Origin: Saccharothrix longispora | GTDB lineage: Bacteria > Actinomycetota > Actinomycetes > Mycobacteriales > Pseudonocardiaceae | Reading direction: 5' to 3' | Assembly: GCF_030852425.1 (NCBI RefSeq) | Contig: NZ_NSDM01000002.1 | Location: forward strand, 124,001 to 188,000 | DNA length: 64,000 nt | In this document: positions 1 to 18,140 of the stretch, one piece after another | Position numbering within the stretch: the stretch's first letter is position 1 | Layout of the letters: the number at the start of each line of letters is the position of its first letter | Notes under the pieces: model-generated | Databases searched by the model: none | What the model was told of the DNA's origin: nothing | The model's input: only the letters and a program-made list of their open reading frames with translations | Position numbers and translations under genes: made by a program

Positions 1-284
1 ATGAGCAGCCAGATGACGACGTTGACGGCACCGACGGACGCCCACACGGCGCCGGCGACGCGCGGGGCGGCCTCCACCATCGGCAGCACGGCGGCGTCGG
101 CCCGTCCGGCGACCGCGACCCGCAGCGCGGCGTGCGTGGTCGCGACGCTGGCGTGCGCGAGCCGGCGGGCGGCCTCCTCGTCGCCGCACTCGCCCCGGGC
201 GCGGGCGTACTCGATCTCGGTCGCGGCCAGGTGACGGTCGAGTTCGGTGACCCGCCCGAGCCGGAACCGGTTGGTCTCACCCAC
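1..284 (-). CDS. Membrane protein, partial (C-terminus beyond left edge)
   Basis: Only the first 94 codons or so are visible. The chosen GTG start at 284 is preceded at a good distance by a purine-rich GGGGGCGAG ribosome site. The visible protein begins with a charged, probably alpha-helical stretch of about 60 residues containing LDRHLAATEIEYARARGE, then turns hydrophobic near the edge (AGAVWASVGAVNVVIWLL), which looks like the first membrane segment. I do not recognise the family. It is divergent from the TetR gene that starts at 354, and the 15-bp palindrome between them suggests that the regulator controls it. It is probably not part of the macrolactam cluster. Confidence 0.55.
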   Translation of the reverse strand, partial: MGETNRFRLGRVTELDRHLAATEIEYARARGECGDEEAARRLAHASVATTHAALRVAVAGRADAAVLPMVEAAPRVAGAVWASVGAVNVVIWLL

Positions 285-308
285 GCCGCTCGCCCCCAAC
301 CTCGATCA

Positions 309-323
309 GTGCAAGACTTGCAC
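309..323. promoter_or_regulatory. Palindromic operator between divergent genes
   Basis: GTGCAAG-A-CTTGCAC is a perfect 7-1-7 inverted repeat. It sits between the GTG start at 284 and the ATG at 354. Its size and position fit a TetR-family operator controlling both genes. The regulator is the likely ligand, by inference from proximity. Confidence 0.6.
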
Positions 324-353
324 AGTTTACTGAACGACCCAGCGGAGCGATAG

Positions 354-1130
354 ATGCCGACCGACCACGAACCGCGCGCGCGTCCCGACCCGTCCCCCGG
401 CCTGCCGCCCGGGCTGGTGCCGGCGTGGGCCGCCGCGCCGCGACCCCGCCGCGGCCCGAAGCCGGCCCACACCGTGGCGCAGGTCGTCGCCGCCGCCGTG
501 GAACTGGCCGACGCCGAAGGGCTCGCCGCCGCGTCGCTGCCCAACATCGCGGCCGCGCTCGGGTTGACCACCAACGCGCTGTACCGCTACGTCGACTCGA
601 AGGACGAGCTGCTGGTCCTCCTGGCGGACGCCGGGTTCGGACCACCCCCGCCAGTCGGGGACGACGCCCCCGACTGGCGTGCCGCCGTCCGCGCCTGGGC
701 GCACGCGGCACTCGACCGCTACCGGGCCCGGCCGTGGCTGCTGGACGTCCCGTTCCGCGGCGGGCCGGTGACGCCGCACCGGCTCGCCTGGACCGAGCGG
801 CTGCTGGCCGTGCTCGCCACCGCCGGGGTGTCGGGCGCGGAGGCGCTGGGCTGCGCCACGCTGGTCGCCGACGTCACCCGCACGACGGCCGAACACCTGC
901 GCGCCCGCACCGACCCCGACGCCACCGACCCAGATCCCACCGACGCAGACGCCACCGGGCGGGCGGCCGACGTCCGCGCGTTCCTCCGGCCGCTGCTGGC
1001 CGAGCGCGGCTACCCCCACCTCGCCGCGCTGGTCGACCGGGGCGGGTTCCCGGCGGCCACGGCGGTGGACTTCGGCCTGGACCGCGTCCTGGACGGCATC
1101 GCCGCGCTCGTCGCCGCCTCCCGCGCCTGA
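354..1130 (+). CDS. TetR/AcrR-family transcriptional regulator
   Basis: A 258-residue protein with a proline-rich N-terminal tail of about 35 residues. A TetR helix-turn-helix follows at about residues 40-90, with the typical pattern of small residues, LGLTTNALYRYV and KDELL. The C-terminal ligand-binding half contains an acidic low-complexity insert of Asp-Pro-Thr-Ala repeats near residues 185-205. It is probably a repressor of itself and of the divergent membrane gene through the palindrome at 309-323. The ATG at 354 follows AGCGGAGCGATAG. It lies tail to tail with the PKS gene and lacks the TTAGGGG-type sites seen inside the cluster, so I treat it as a flanking gene. Confidence 0.85.
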   Translation: MPTDHEPRARPDPSPGLPPGLVPAWAAAPRPRRGPKPAHTVAQVVAAAVELADAEGLAAASLPNIAAALGLTTNALYRYVDSKDELLVLLADAGFGPPPPVGDDAPDWRAAVRAWAHAALDRYRARPWLLDVPFRGGPVTPHRLAWTERLLAVLATAGVSGAEALGCATLVADVTRTTAEHLRARTDPDATDPDPTDADATGRAADVRAFLRPLLAERGYPHLAALVDRGGFPAATAVDFGLDRVLDGIAALVAASRA

Positions 1131-1143
1131 CCCGAGACGTGCG

Positions 1144-1172
1144 CGGACCCCGAGGGCGTGCCCCGGGGTCCG
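1144..1172. terminator. Bidirectional hairpin between convergent genes
   Basis: CGGACCCCG (1144-1152) pairs perfectly with CGGGGTCCG (1164-1172). The loop can add three GGG/CCC pairs with one bulged A. It lies between the ends of the TetR gene (+) and the terminal PKS gene (-). There is no clear T run. Confidence 0.6.
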
Positions 1173-1190
1173 GCGAGTGGTGCGACGGGC

Positions 1191-10937
<9,747 letters not shown>

Positions 10938-11010
10938 GTGTCCTCTTTCCTTCCACATCGCCTGTGCTGGAAAGGGGAATTCGCGCGAACCCCCACAGCG
11001 GTCGGGTGTG

Positions 11011-11078
11011 ACGATACGAGCGCGGGGTGGGCGCACCCACCCCTAAGCCGGGCGGCACAGGGGCGGTGCGGCCCCTAG
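11011..11078 (-). promoter_or_regulatory. Promoter and activator sites for terminal PKS gene
   Basis: On the minus strand, CTAGGGG (from + 11072-11078) and TTAGGGG (from + 11040-11046) lie 32 bp apart. A TATCGT -10 hexamer (11011-11016) starts 24 nt past the inner heptamer, the same distance as before the carboxylase gene. The heptamer would replace a -35 box, as expected for an activator-dependent promoter. The gene starts about 75 nt further on. Confidence 0.6.
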
Positions 11079-11200
11079 TCGGGGACGGCCCGGACGCGCG
11101 GCGGCGCGGCGCCGCGGTGCCACGCGGTCCACTCGGGACTTCGCCGGAGGGGTGCCGGTCGGTCCTCCGGGACAAGGGGTTCAGATTCGCCGAAGGTCTG

Positions 11201-11220
11201 CTTTAGAGCCGCTTTAGGGG
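11201..11220 (+). promoter_or_regulatory. Direct-repeat activator site before sugar operon
   Basis: TTAGAGC (11203-11209) and TTAGGGG (11214-11220) repeat with an 11-bp period, in the same orientation as the deacetylase gene starting at 11397. The arrangement matches sites before the ligase, aminopeptidase and carboxylase operons. No good TANNNT hexamer sits 24 nt downstream, so the exact promoter is unclear. The rest of 11079-11396 shows nothing else I can name. Confidence 0.55.
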
Positions 11221-11396
11221 TTGTCGGCCGCCCTCGGCGGATGACAGGTTTTCCCCAGCTTCGAAGGACTTCTTCACCTCTCCACCGCACCGCGCCCACC
11301 AGTTCCCCCGGCAGTGGCCGGTTCGGAACGGGACCTGCCCGGATCGACCCGGCAGGCCGTCGGGGCTCGCCCATCGGACTAAGGCTGGGGATCGGT

Positions 11397-12083
11397 ATGC
11401 ACAGGCAGATGCGAAGGCTCCTGGTCGTGGGAGCCCACGGGGACGACGAGACCCTCGGCGCGGGCGGCACGATCGCCCGGCTCGCCGAAGAGGGCGTGAC
11501 CGTGTCCCTCTGCGTCCTGACCAACGACGACGGCTCGCGCTCGGAGACCGGGAGCGGCGTCATCAACCGTACGGCGGCGATCGAACTCGCGGCGAAGACG
11601 CTCGGGATCGAACGGCTGCGCATCCACGAGTTCGGCGACAACCGGCTCGACACGGTCGGCCACCTCGAGCTGAACCGGGTCGTGGAGCGCGAGGTGCGCG
11701 ACTTCGAGCCGGACACGATCTTCACCACCGGCATGAGCGACCTGAGCACCGACCACGCCCTGGTCAGCCGCGCGGCCCGGGTGGCCGGTCGTCCCGGCAA
11801 GGGCAGCGTGCGGGAGCTGCGCACGTTCGAGGTGCGCTCGGCCACCGACGTCGGCGAGGCGTCCGGCCTGCCGATCACGTTCCGCCCCAACTGCTGGCAG
11901 TGCCTGGACGAGACGCACCTGGAGCGCAAGGTCGAGGCGCTGCGCGCCTACGGCAAGGAGCTGGAGCCCTGGCCCAACCCGCGCAGCGAGCGGGGCGTCC
12001 GGGCCCTGGCCGAGTACCGGGGGTCGCAGATCTCCGTCGGCCTCGCCGAGGCGTTCGAGATCGTCCGGTTCGTCCACCACTGA
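11397..12083 (+). CDS. PIG-L family N-acetylglucosaminyl deacetylase-like protein
   Basis: A 228-residue LmbE/PIG-L hydrolase. The metal-binding motif AHGDDE stands near residue 17, and the later conserved Asp-His pair is visible in STDHALVSR. Family members remove N-acetyl groups from amino sugars, including sugars on secondary metabolites. It is first in a three-gene run with a nucleotide-sugar dehydrogenase and a decarboxylase. It therefore probably deacetylates a 2-acetamido sugar, either as the nucleotide sugar or after transfer. The ATG at 11397 follows GGCTGGGGATCGGT. An in-frame start at 11241 is open but would add 52 atypical residues. A second ATG at 11409 is also possible. The upstream TTAGGGG repeat places it in the cluster regulon. 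Confidence 0.85.
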   Translation: MHRQMRRLLVVGAHGDDETLGAGGTIARLAEEGVTVSLCVLTNDDGSRSETGSGVINRTAAIELAAKTLGIERLRIHEFGDNRLDTVGHLELNRVVEREVRDFEPDTIFTTGMSDLSTDHALVSRAARVAGRPGKGSVRELRTFEVRSATDVGEASGLPITFRPNCWQCLDETHLERKVEALRAYGKELEPWPNPRSERGVRALAEYRGSQISVGLAEAFEIVRFVHH

Positions 12084-12091
12084 CCACGCCC

Positions 12092-12110
12092 GCGGGGTCG
12101 CGCACCCCGC
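12092..12110 (+). terminator. Small GC-rich hairpin after deacetylase gene
   Basis: GCGGGGT (12092-12098) and ACCCCGC (12104-12110) form a 7-bp stem with a 5-nt loop in the 71-nt gap before the dehydrogenase gene. With no T run it may attenuate rather than end transcription, so I still regard the three sugar genes as one unit. Confidence 0.3.
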
Positions 12111-12154
12111 CCCTCCCGCGATTCCCACTGCCTGCCAGAGACGGGTGACCAGCA

Positions 12155-13444
12155 ATGACCAGTACTGTCGTCGAACACCAGACCGTGGCCGAGCCGACCG
12201 AGCTGAAGTCCGTCGCGGTCGTCGGCCTGGGCTACGTCGGGCTCCCGACCGCGCTCGGCCTGCACGCGGGCGGGATCGAGGTGATCGGCATAGACCTCTC
12301 CCAGAACAGGTTGGACGCCATCCGCGCCGGCGACGTCGACCTCATCGACTCCGACCAGCGCCAGCTGGAGAAGACCCTGCACCAGGACTTCCGGCTCACC
12401 ACCGACTCCAGCCGGATGGCCGAGGCCGACGCCGTGCTCGTGTGCGTGCCGACCGGCCTCGACGAGTACCTGATGCCGGACCTCGGCCCGCTGGAGGCCG
12501 CGTGCGCGGCCCTGGTCGCCAACGCCCGCCCCGGCCAGACGCTGATCCTGACCTCCACCAGCTACGTCGGCACGTCCCAGCGGCTGCTGGTGGCGCCGCT
12601 GACCGCCAAGGGGTTCAAGGTCGGCCGCGACATCTTCGTGGCGTCCAGCCCCGAGCGCATCGACCCGGGCAACGTCACGCACACCCAGGCCGGGACGCCG
12701 CGCGTGCTCGGCGGCGTGACCCCGGCGTGCACCGCGATGGCGCAGCGCGTGATCAACGTGCTGACGCCCGCCGTGCACTGCGTCAGCTCGCCGGAGGCGG
12801 CCGAGATGACCAAGCTGTACGAGAACACCTTCCGCGCGGTGAACATCGCGCTGGCCAATGAGTTCGCGGAGATCAGCGACGGGTTCTCGATCGACCCGAT
12901 CGAGGTGATCGAGGCGGCGGCCAGCAAGCCGTACGGCTTCATGGCCTTCCACCCCGGCCCCGGCGTCGGCGGCCACTGCATCCCGTGCGACCCGCACTAC
13001 CTGCTCTGGCAGCTGCGGGCGACGCGGAGCAACGCGCCCCTCGTGACCCAGGCCATGCACGCCATCGCGGAGCGGCCCAAGCAGGTCGTCGACCGCCTGG
13101 CGGACACGCTGTCCCGCAACGGCAAGGGCGTGGTGGGCACCCGCGTCCTGGTGGTCGGCGTGACCTACAAGCCGGGGGTGCGCGACGTGCGGTCGTCCTC
13201 GGCCCTGGACATCATCGACCTGCTCGCCGCGAAGGGCGCGGTGGTGGGGTACCACGACCCGCTGGCGCCCAACGTGCGCGTGACGGGCGGCTCGCTGGAC
13301 AGCGTCGTCGAACCGGACGGCGCCGACTGGGACATCGCCCTCATCCACACCGTGCAACCGGAGCACGACTACCACTGGCTTGCCCGGTGCCCGGTGGTGG
13401 TCGACGCGACCTACCGCTTCGACCCTGCCCTGTTCGCGCTCTGA
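12155..13444 (+). CDS. Nucleotide-sugar 6-dehydrogenase, UDP-N-acetylhexosamine type
   Basis: A 429-residue NAD-dependent dehydrogenase of the UDP-glucose/GDP-mannose dehydrogenase superfamily. The N-terminal Rossmann motif is GLGYVGLP (residues 24-31) and the catalytic Cys275 lies in GVGGHCIPCDPHYL. The GHCIP-DP-YL form is typical of the WecC/WbpA branch, which oxidises UDP-N-acetylhexosamines to uronic acids. UDP-glucose dehydrogenases usually have GGSCFPKD instead. The likely reaction is therefore UDP-GlcNAc to UDP-GlcNAc uronate (inference). The product would feed the decarboxylase 12 nt downstream. The combination with a PIG-L deacetylase supports an N-acetyl substrate. Confidence 0.88.
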   Translation: MTSTVVEHQTVAEPTELKSVAVVGLGYVGLPTALGLHAGGIEVIGIDLSQNRLDAIRAGDVDLIDSDQRQLEKTLHQDFRLTTDSSRMAEADAVLVCVPTGLDEYLMPDLGPLEAACAALVANARPGQTLILTSTSYVGTSQRLLVAPLTAKGFKVGRDIFVASSPERIDPGNVTHTQAGTPRVLGGVTPACTAMAQRVINVLTPAVHCVSSPEAAEMTKLYENTFRAVNIALANEFAEISDGFSIDPIEVIEAAASKPYGFMAFHPGPGVGGHCIPCDPHYLLWQLRATRSNAPLVTQAMHAIAERPKQVVDRLADTLSRNGKGVVGTRVLVVGVTYKPGVRDVRSSSALDIIDLLAAKGAVVGYHDPLAPNVRVTGGSLDSVVEPDGADWDIALIHTVQPEHDYHWLARCPVVVDATYRFDPALFAL

Positions 13445-13456
13445 GAGGAACCCGAC

Positions 13457-14416
13457 ATGCGCTACCTGATCACCGGCGGGGCCGGGTTCATCGGCTCCCA
13501 CCTGACCGAGCACCTGCTGGAGCGGGACCACGAGGTCGTCGCGCTCGACAACCTCAGCACCGGCACCCTGGACAACCTCGCGGGCGTGGCCGGGCACGCC
13601 GGCTTCCGCTTCGTGCGCGGCTCCGTGACCGACCCGGAGGCGGTCGAGGCCTGCATGGCCGGCGTCGACGCGGTGTTCCACCTCGCGGCGGCCGTGGGCG
13701 TGTTCACCATCCTGGACAAGACGCTGGAGAGCCTGCGGACCAACCTGCACGGCACCGAGGTCCTGCTGGAGGCCGCGCTCCGGCACGACGTGCCGATCCT
13801 GGTGGCCTCCACCAGCGAGATCTACGGCAAGAACACCGCGGACGGGCTCACCGAGGACTCCGACCGGATCATCGGCTCGCCGCTGAAGACCCGCTGGTCC
13901 TACGCCGAGGCGAAGGCGCTGGACGAGACGCTGGCCCACCTGTACGCGGTGGAGCACGGACTGCGCGCGGTGATCGTGCGGCCGTTCAACACCGTCGGTC
14001 CGCGCCAGACCGGCCGCTACGGCATGGTGATCCCGCGCTTCGTCACCCAGGCGCTCGCGGGCGAACCCCTCACCGTGTTCGGCGACGGGCAGCAGACGCG
14101 CTGCTTCTGCCACGTGCACGACGTCGTGCCGGCGCTGGTGCGGCTGCTGTCCGACGAGTCGGCCTACGGCAAGGTGTTCAACCTGGGCAGCAACGAGCAG
14201 ACGACGATCTCGCAGCTCGCGGAGCGGGTGATCGCCGCGACGGGCTCCACGAGCGCCATCGCGAAGGTCCCGTACGAGGAGGCCTACGGCGAGGGCTACG
14301 AGGACATGCAGCGCCGCATCCCCGACTGCTCCAGGGCCCGCGAGCAGATCGGCTTCGCGCCGGTGCACACCCTCGACGGCATCATCGAGGCCGTGGTCGC
14401 CGACCGCCGCCGCTGA
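13457..14416 (+). CDS. NAD-dependent UDP-uronate decarboxylase-like SDR enzyme
   Basis: A 319-residue extended short-chain dehydrogenase. It shows GGAGFIGSHL at residues 7-16, a TSEIYGK segment, the catalytic YAEAK Tyr-Lys pair and NTVGPRQTGRYGMVIPRF, which recalls UDP-glucuronate decarboxylases (UDP-xylose synthases) more than 4-epimerases. It starts 12 nt after the dehydrogenase with AGAGGAACCC before the ATG, so the two are surely co-translated. Together they should turn a UDP-hexosamine uronate into a UDP-2-acetamido-pentose. A 4-epimerase role cannot be excluded without a phylogeny. Confidence 0.82.
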   Translation: MRYLITGGAGFIGSHLTEHLLERDHEVVALDNLSTGTLDNLAGVAGHAGFRFVRGSVTDPEAVEACMAGVDAVFHLAAAVGVFTILDKTLESLRTNLHGTEVLLEAALRHDVPILVASTSEIYGKNTADGLTEDSDRIIGSPLKTRWSYAEAKALDETLAHLYAVEHGLRAVIVRPFNTVGPRQTGRYGMVIPRFVTQALAGEPLTVFGDGQQTRCFCHVHDVVPALVRLLSDESAYGKVFNLGSNEQTTISQLAERVIAATGSTSAIAKVPYEEAYGEGYEDMQRRIPDCSRAREQIGFAPVHTLDGIIEAVVADRRR

Positions 14417-14448
14417 CCGGTACGACCCCGACCGGCACGACCCCGACC

Positions 14449-14512
14449 GGGAAGCGCCCGGGGGTCGTGGGTGCGGCCGACTCGCCACACCCACGCCCCT
14501 CGGGCGCTTCCC
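14449..14512. terminator. Strong bidirectional hairpin terminator
   Basis: GGGAAGCGCCCG (14449-14460) pairs with CGGGCGCTTCCC (14501-14512). Inside it, GGGGTCGTGGGTG pairs with CACCCACGCCCC except for one bulge, giving about 24 base pairs. It lies between the converging decarboxylase and LAL regulator genes. A tandem 15-bp repeat (CGGYACGACCCCGAC, 14418-14447) stands just before it. Confidence 0.75.
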
Positions 14513-14526
14513 GCGTCCCGGCACGT

Positions 14527-17178
14527 TCAGCGTCCTCCCTCGGCCGCGGTGAACTCGCCGGCCAGGGCCGAACGGCCGGGCACGCCGAGCTTGCGGTAGA
14601 CGCGGGTCAGGTGCTGCTCCACCGTGCTCACCGTGATGTACAGCGTCTCCGAGATCTGCCGGTTGGTGCGGCCGGCCGCCGCCAGCTCGGCCACCCGCAG
14701 CTCGGCCTCGCTGAGCACCGCCGGCGTCGTCGCCGGCGCGCCGACCGCGACCGGCACGGTGACCGGGGCCGGCACGCCCGCCGTCGCCCGGCTGCCGGCC
14801 CGCTCGGGGCGCGGTCCCACCGACCGGGAGACGGCGACCCTCGCGAGCTGCCGCCGCACCCGGACCGGTGCGACCGGGCCCCTGGCCCGCTGCGCGTCCT
14901 GGCCCAGCCGGTTGAGCATCCGCGTCGTCCGCGCCAGCTCCAGCCGGTCGCCGGAGGCCCGGAACTCCTCCGCCGCCCGGTTCAGCATGCCCTGGCGCTC
15001 CGCGGCGTCACCCGCCTGCGCCAGCACCCGCAGGGCGGCGCCCCGCGAGCCGTGGTCGGACGGCGCCGCGTAGGCGAGCTGCTGGTTGGCCAGCTCCACG
15101 GCGAGGGTCGGGTTGCCCAGCCGCAGGTTCGCCTCCGCGAGGTCGGTGCGCCACGGCACGAGCACCGGCACCTCCAGGTCCCACCCGCGCAGGGTCCGCT
15201 GGCACTGCTGGAAGTCGCTGACCGCCGCCAGTCCCCGGTTGGTCGCCAGGTGGAACCGGCCGCGCGCCCGCAGGTACCGGACGCCGCCCAGGGTCGTCAG
15301 CGCCGCGTCCGGCAAGGGCCTGCGCAGCACCGCCGCGGCCGCCTTGAACGCGCCTGCCTCGGTGTGCGCGCTCAGCAGCGTCGCCAGCGGGTGGCTGATC
15401 GCGACGCCCCAGTTCGGCCCGTCCAGCAGGGCCAGCGCCCGGTCCGCCCGCTCGGCGGCTCCCGCGACGTCACCCCGGCGCAGCACCAGGCTCGCGGCGA
15501 TCGCGTCGAGCATCGCCTTCCAGGTCACCGCGCCGCGGTGCTCGGCCTCCTCGCTGAGCGAGGCGCACCAGCCCTCGGCGCGATCGGCCTTGTCGTCGTG
15601 GGCCAGCGCGAGGATCGCCGTGCAGAGCGCTTCGAGCGAGGTGTCCGACAACCGGCAGCTGTGCAGGATGCGTTCCGCGCCGGCCGACGCCCGCTCGGTC
15701 CCCTCCGCGCGCCACACGGCGGAGAGCGCTTTCACCGTGTGCAGCCAGGGGTCGTCGCTGTCCGGCAGGGTCACCGACGCGCCGTAGTGCCAGTGGCCGG
15801 CGAGGCTCAGCTCGGCCACCGTGCGCGGGTCGAGCGGCTCGTCGTCGACGAGCGCCGCGAACGCGCGCTCGAAGGTGTCCCGGTCCCCGAACCACAGCGC
15901 CTGCCGCGCGAGCGCGACCCGGTCGGAGCGGTCCAGCGAGTCGCCCGCCGCCCACCGCGTCCTCAGGTGCGGCGCCGCGGCGGTCGGGTTCACCCGCCAG
16001 GTGATCTTGGCGAGCAGCTGGGAGATCCGCTGCCGCACCCACCCCGTGGCCGGTGCCGAGGCGGCGAGTTCCAGGCACCGGGTGGCGAACTCGACGTCGT
16101 CGTCGAGCATGACCTGTTCCGCCGCCTCCAGCAGGGTCCGCGGCGCCCAGTCGACGTCCGCCTCGCCCGCGGCCACGAGGTGACGGGCGATGTCGGGGGA
16201 CGCCAGCCCCAGCGAGTGCTTGACGTCGGCGGCCCGCGAGTGCAGTCGCGCCCTGGCCGGGCCGCGCAGGCCGCCGATGATCGCGGCGGCGGCCGCCGGC
16301 TGCCGGAACCGGACGCCCTCGACCAGGCCGGAGTCGGCCAGCCGGCAGGCGGACGCCTCGGCGTCGCCCGGGTCCACGCCGGCGACGACGGCCAGCGCGT
16401 CCAGGCCCATGTCGGTGTCCAGCACCGCGATCGCCGTCGCCACCTCGCGCAGCGGCGAGCCGCAGCGGTGCAGCAGCTGCCGCACCGCCTCGGCGTACGC
16501 CGCGTCGGCGTCGGCGCCGGCGCGGTGGGCGTCGACCAGCGCGTCGGCCAGCAGCGGGTTCCCGGCGCTCAGCTCGTGGACCTGCCCGGGCAGCCAGTCG
16601 GGCCCCTCCCCCACCAGCTCCGCGATGGCCCGCTCCGACAGCGGCGTCAGCTGCACGTGCCGGTGCGGCTGGGCGGCGAACGGCAGGCCGCCACCGGAGC
16701 CGGAGCCGCTGAGCACCAGCAGCACGGCGGCGGACCGGGTCCGCCGCTGTAATCGCAGCAGCAGCCGGACCGAGGTCCCGTCCACGTGTTGGAGGTCGTC
16801 GACGGCCACCAGCACCGGGCGTTCGCGCGCCAGCCGGTGCAACGCGCCGCACACCCCGGCGATCCGCTCGTCGTCCCAGTCGCCGAACTGCTCCGCCAGC
16901 GCCCGGGGCACCCCGGGGCACGCCAGCAGCTGGTCGATCACGCCGCCGTCGACGTCCTGCTCGTCGGCGGCCCCGGACGCGGTGAGCGTGAGGATGCCCA
17001 GCTCGCCGGCCCTGGCCACCACCTGGTCCTGCAACCGCGTCTTCCCGCTGGCCGGTGCTCCGTCGACCAGCACGGTCTCCCCCGTGCCCCCCTCGCATCC
17101 GATCAGCAGACCCCGCAGGAAGTCCGACGCCTCCCGCGGATCGATCCGGTGGTTCTGCTGCCCCCAGTTCACGCCCAT
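14527..17178 (-). CDS. LAL-family (large ATP-binding LuxR) transcriptional activator
   Basis: An 883-residue regulator. A P-loop GAPASGKT at residues 40-47 and a Walker B VLVAVDDLQ near residue 120 form the ATPase region. A long helical, TPR-like middle follows. The last 65 residues are a LuxR/NarL helix-turn-helix (LSEAELRVAELAAAGRTNRQI and STVEQHLTRVYRKLGV). LAL proteins such as MalT and many PKS-cluster regulators are activators. It is the only regulator of this class in the cluster and is the best candidate to bind the TTAGGGG repeats before the PKS, starter, sugar and carboxylase operons; MalT boxes are also G-rich direct repeats. A weaker pair of such sites precedes its own gene. The start at 17178 is the only good one. 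Confidence 0.92.
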   Translation of the reverse strand: MGVNWGQQNHRIDPREASDFLRGLLIGCEGGTGETVLVDGAPASGKTRLQDQVVARAGELGILTLTASGAADEQDVDGGVIDQLLACPGVPRALAEQFGDWDDERIAGVCGALHRLARERPVLVAVDDLQHVDGTSVRLLLRLQRRTRSAAVLLVLSGSGSGGGLPFAAQPHRHVQLTPLSERAIAELVGEGPDWLPGQVHELSAGNPLLADALVDAHRAGADADAAYAEAVRQLLHRCGSPLREVATAIAVLDTDMGLDALAVVAGVDPGDAEASACRLADSGLVEGVRFRQPAAAAAIIGGLRGPARARLHSRAADVKHSLGLASPDIARHLVAAGEADVDWAPRTLLEAAEQVMLDDDVEFATRCLELAASAPATGWVRQRISQLLAKITWRVNPTAAAPHLRTRWAAGDSLDRSDRVALARQALWFGDRDTFERAFAALVDDEPLDPRTVAELSLAGHWHYGASVTLPDSDDPWLHTVKALSAVWRAEGTERASAGAERILHSCRLSDTSLEALCTAILALAHDDKADRAEGWCASLSEEAEHRGAVTWKAMLDAIAASLVLRRGDVAGAAERADRALALLDGPNWGVAISHPLATLLSAHTEAGAFKAAAAVLRRPLPDAALTTLGGVRYLRARGRFHLATNRGLAAVSDFQQCQRTLRGWDLEVPVLVPWRTDLAEANLRLGNPTLAVELANQQLAYAAPSDHGSRGAALRVLAQAGDAAERQGMLNRAAEEFRASGDRLELARTTRMLNRLGQDAQRARGPVAPVRVRRQLARVAVSRSVGPRPERAGSRATAGVPAPVTVPVAVGAPATTPAVLSEAELRVAELAAAGRTNRQISETLYITVSTVEQHLTRVYRKLGVPGRSALAGEFTAAEGGR

Positions 17179-17235
17179 CGCTCACTCCTCGAACGAGGCG
17201 GGTCTTCTTCTGGCGGTACCGACGGTCGCAGCACG

Positions 17236-17263
17236 TCCCTAAGCCGAACCAACCGCAATCTAA
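17236..17263 (-). promoter_or_regulatory. Possible autoregulatory site before LAL gene
   Basis: On the minus strand, TTAGATT (from + 17257-17263) and TTAGGGA (from + 17236-17242) lie 21 bp apart, in the same orientation as the regulator gene. They resemble the other cluster sites but fit less well, and no -10 stands at the usual 24-nt distance. On the plus strand of the same gap, ATAGGGG (17318-17324) points towards the thioesterase gene. Confidence 0.35.
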
Positions 17264-17363
17264 ATCACACGATGAGGTGAACTTGAGCAGGTGTCGCCCG
17301 GCGTGCCCGGCCGCGCGATAGGGGTTGCCCACCAGGGGGAGGTGGCCGAAGACTCCGTGAACT

Positions 17364-18140
17364 GTGACTGCCGTGAACGAGAGAACGAGCCGATGGATTC
17401 GGCGATTCCACGCGGCCGAGGCCGCTGCCGTGCGGTTGGTGTGCCTGCCGCACGCCGGCGGGTCCGCCACGGCCTACTTCCCGTTCTCCCGGGTGGCCGC
17501 CGAGGCCGGGGTGGACGCCGACGTCGTCGCCGTGCAGTACCCGGGCCGCCAGGACCGGCGGGGTGAGCGCTGCCTCGACGACCTGGCCACCATGGCCGAC
17601 GCGGTCGCCGACGACCTCGGCCCGTGGTTCGACCGGCCCGTGGCGCTGTTCGGCCACAGCATGGGCGCGACGCTCGGCTACGAGGTCGCGCGCCGGCTGG
17701 AGGCGCGGGGCACCCCTCTCCTGGGGCTGTTCGCCTCCGCGTGCCGGGCGCCGTCCGCGCAGCGCGTCGAGTACGTCCACCAGCGCGACGACGACGGCCT
17801 GATCGCCGCGCTCCGGGAGCTCAGCGGCACCGACAGCGCCGTGCTGGGCGACGACGAGCTGCTGCGCATGGTGCTGCCCGCCATCCGCGGGGACTACACC
17901 GCGGTCGAGACCTACCGGCACCGGGCGGGGCGGGAACTGGACTGCCCGATCCACGTGCTGGTGGGCGACGACGACCCGGTCACCGACCTCGGCGAGGCGG
18001 AGGCGTGGGGCGCCCACACCACCGGCGGCCACGTCGTGGACGTGCTCCCCGGCGGCCACTTCTACCTCAACGCCCAGCTCGACCGGGTCCTGGCCACGGT
18101 CGCCGCCCGCCTGCGCGAGTGGCACGACGCCGCCGCCTGA
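17364..18140 (+). CDS. Type II (editing) thioesterase
   Basis: A 258-residue alpha/beta hydrolase with LVCLPHAGG near residue 28, catalytic Ser99 in GHSMG, and a late GGHFYL histidine, which is the classic RifR/GrsT pattern. Such enzymes free stalled acyl groups from PKS carrier proteins. The start is the least certain of the main genes: a GTG at 17364 has only weak ribosome-site character, and a second GTG at 17373 is possible. It is divergent from the LAL regulator and is followed by a hairpin and the PqqD-like gene. Confidence 0.9.
   Translation: MTAVNERTSRWIRRFHAAEAAAVRLVCLPHAGGSATAYFPFSRVAAEAGVDADVVAVQYPGRQDRRGERCLDDLATMADAVADDLGPWFDRPVALFGHSMGATLGYEVARRLEARGTPLLGLFASACRAPSAQRVEYVHQRDDDGLIAALRELSGTDSAVLGDDELLRMVLPAIRGDYTAVETYRHRAGRELDCPIHVLVGDDDPVTDLGEAEAWGAHTTGGHVVDVLPGGHFYLNAQLDRVLATVAARLREWHDAAA

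Noticed and set aside
10938-11036. Longer N-terminus for the terminal PKS from an ATG at 11036
   Set aside because: It would start upstream of the predicted -10 at 11011-11016 and lacks a ribosome site; the GTG at 10937 has both a site and an immediate docking helix.
14418-14447. Tandem 15-bp repeat as a CRISPR or mobile-element trace
   Set aside because: Only two copies, with no spacers or ends; it is more likely part of the terminator region.
11948-14524. Minus-strand open frame opposite the sugar genes
   Set aside because: The plus strand carries clear dehydrogenase and decarboxylase motifs with ribosome sites; the opposite frame is low-complexity.
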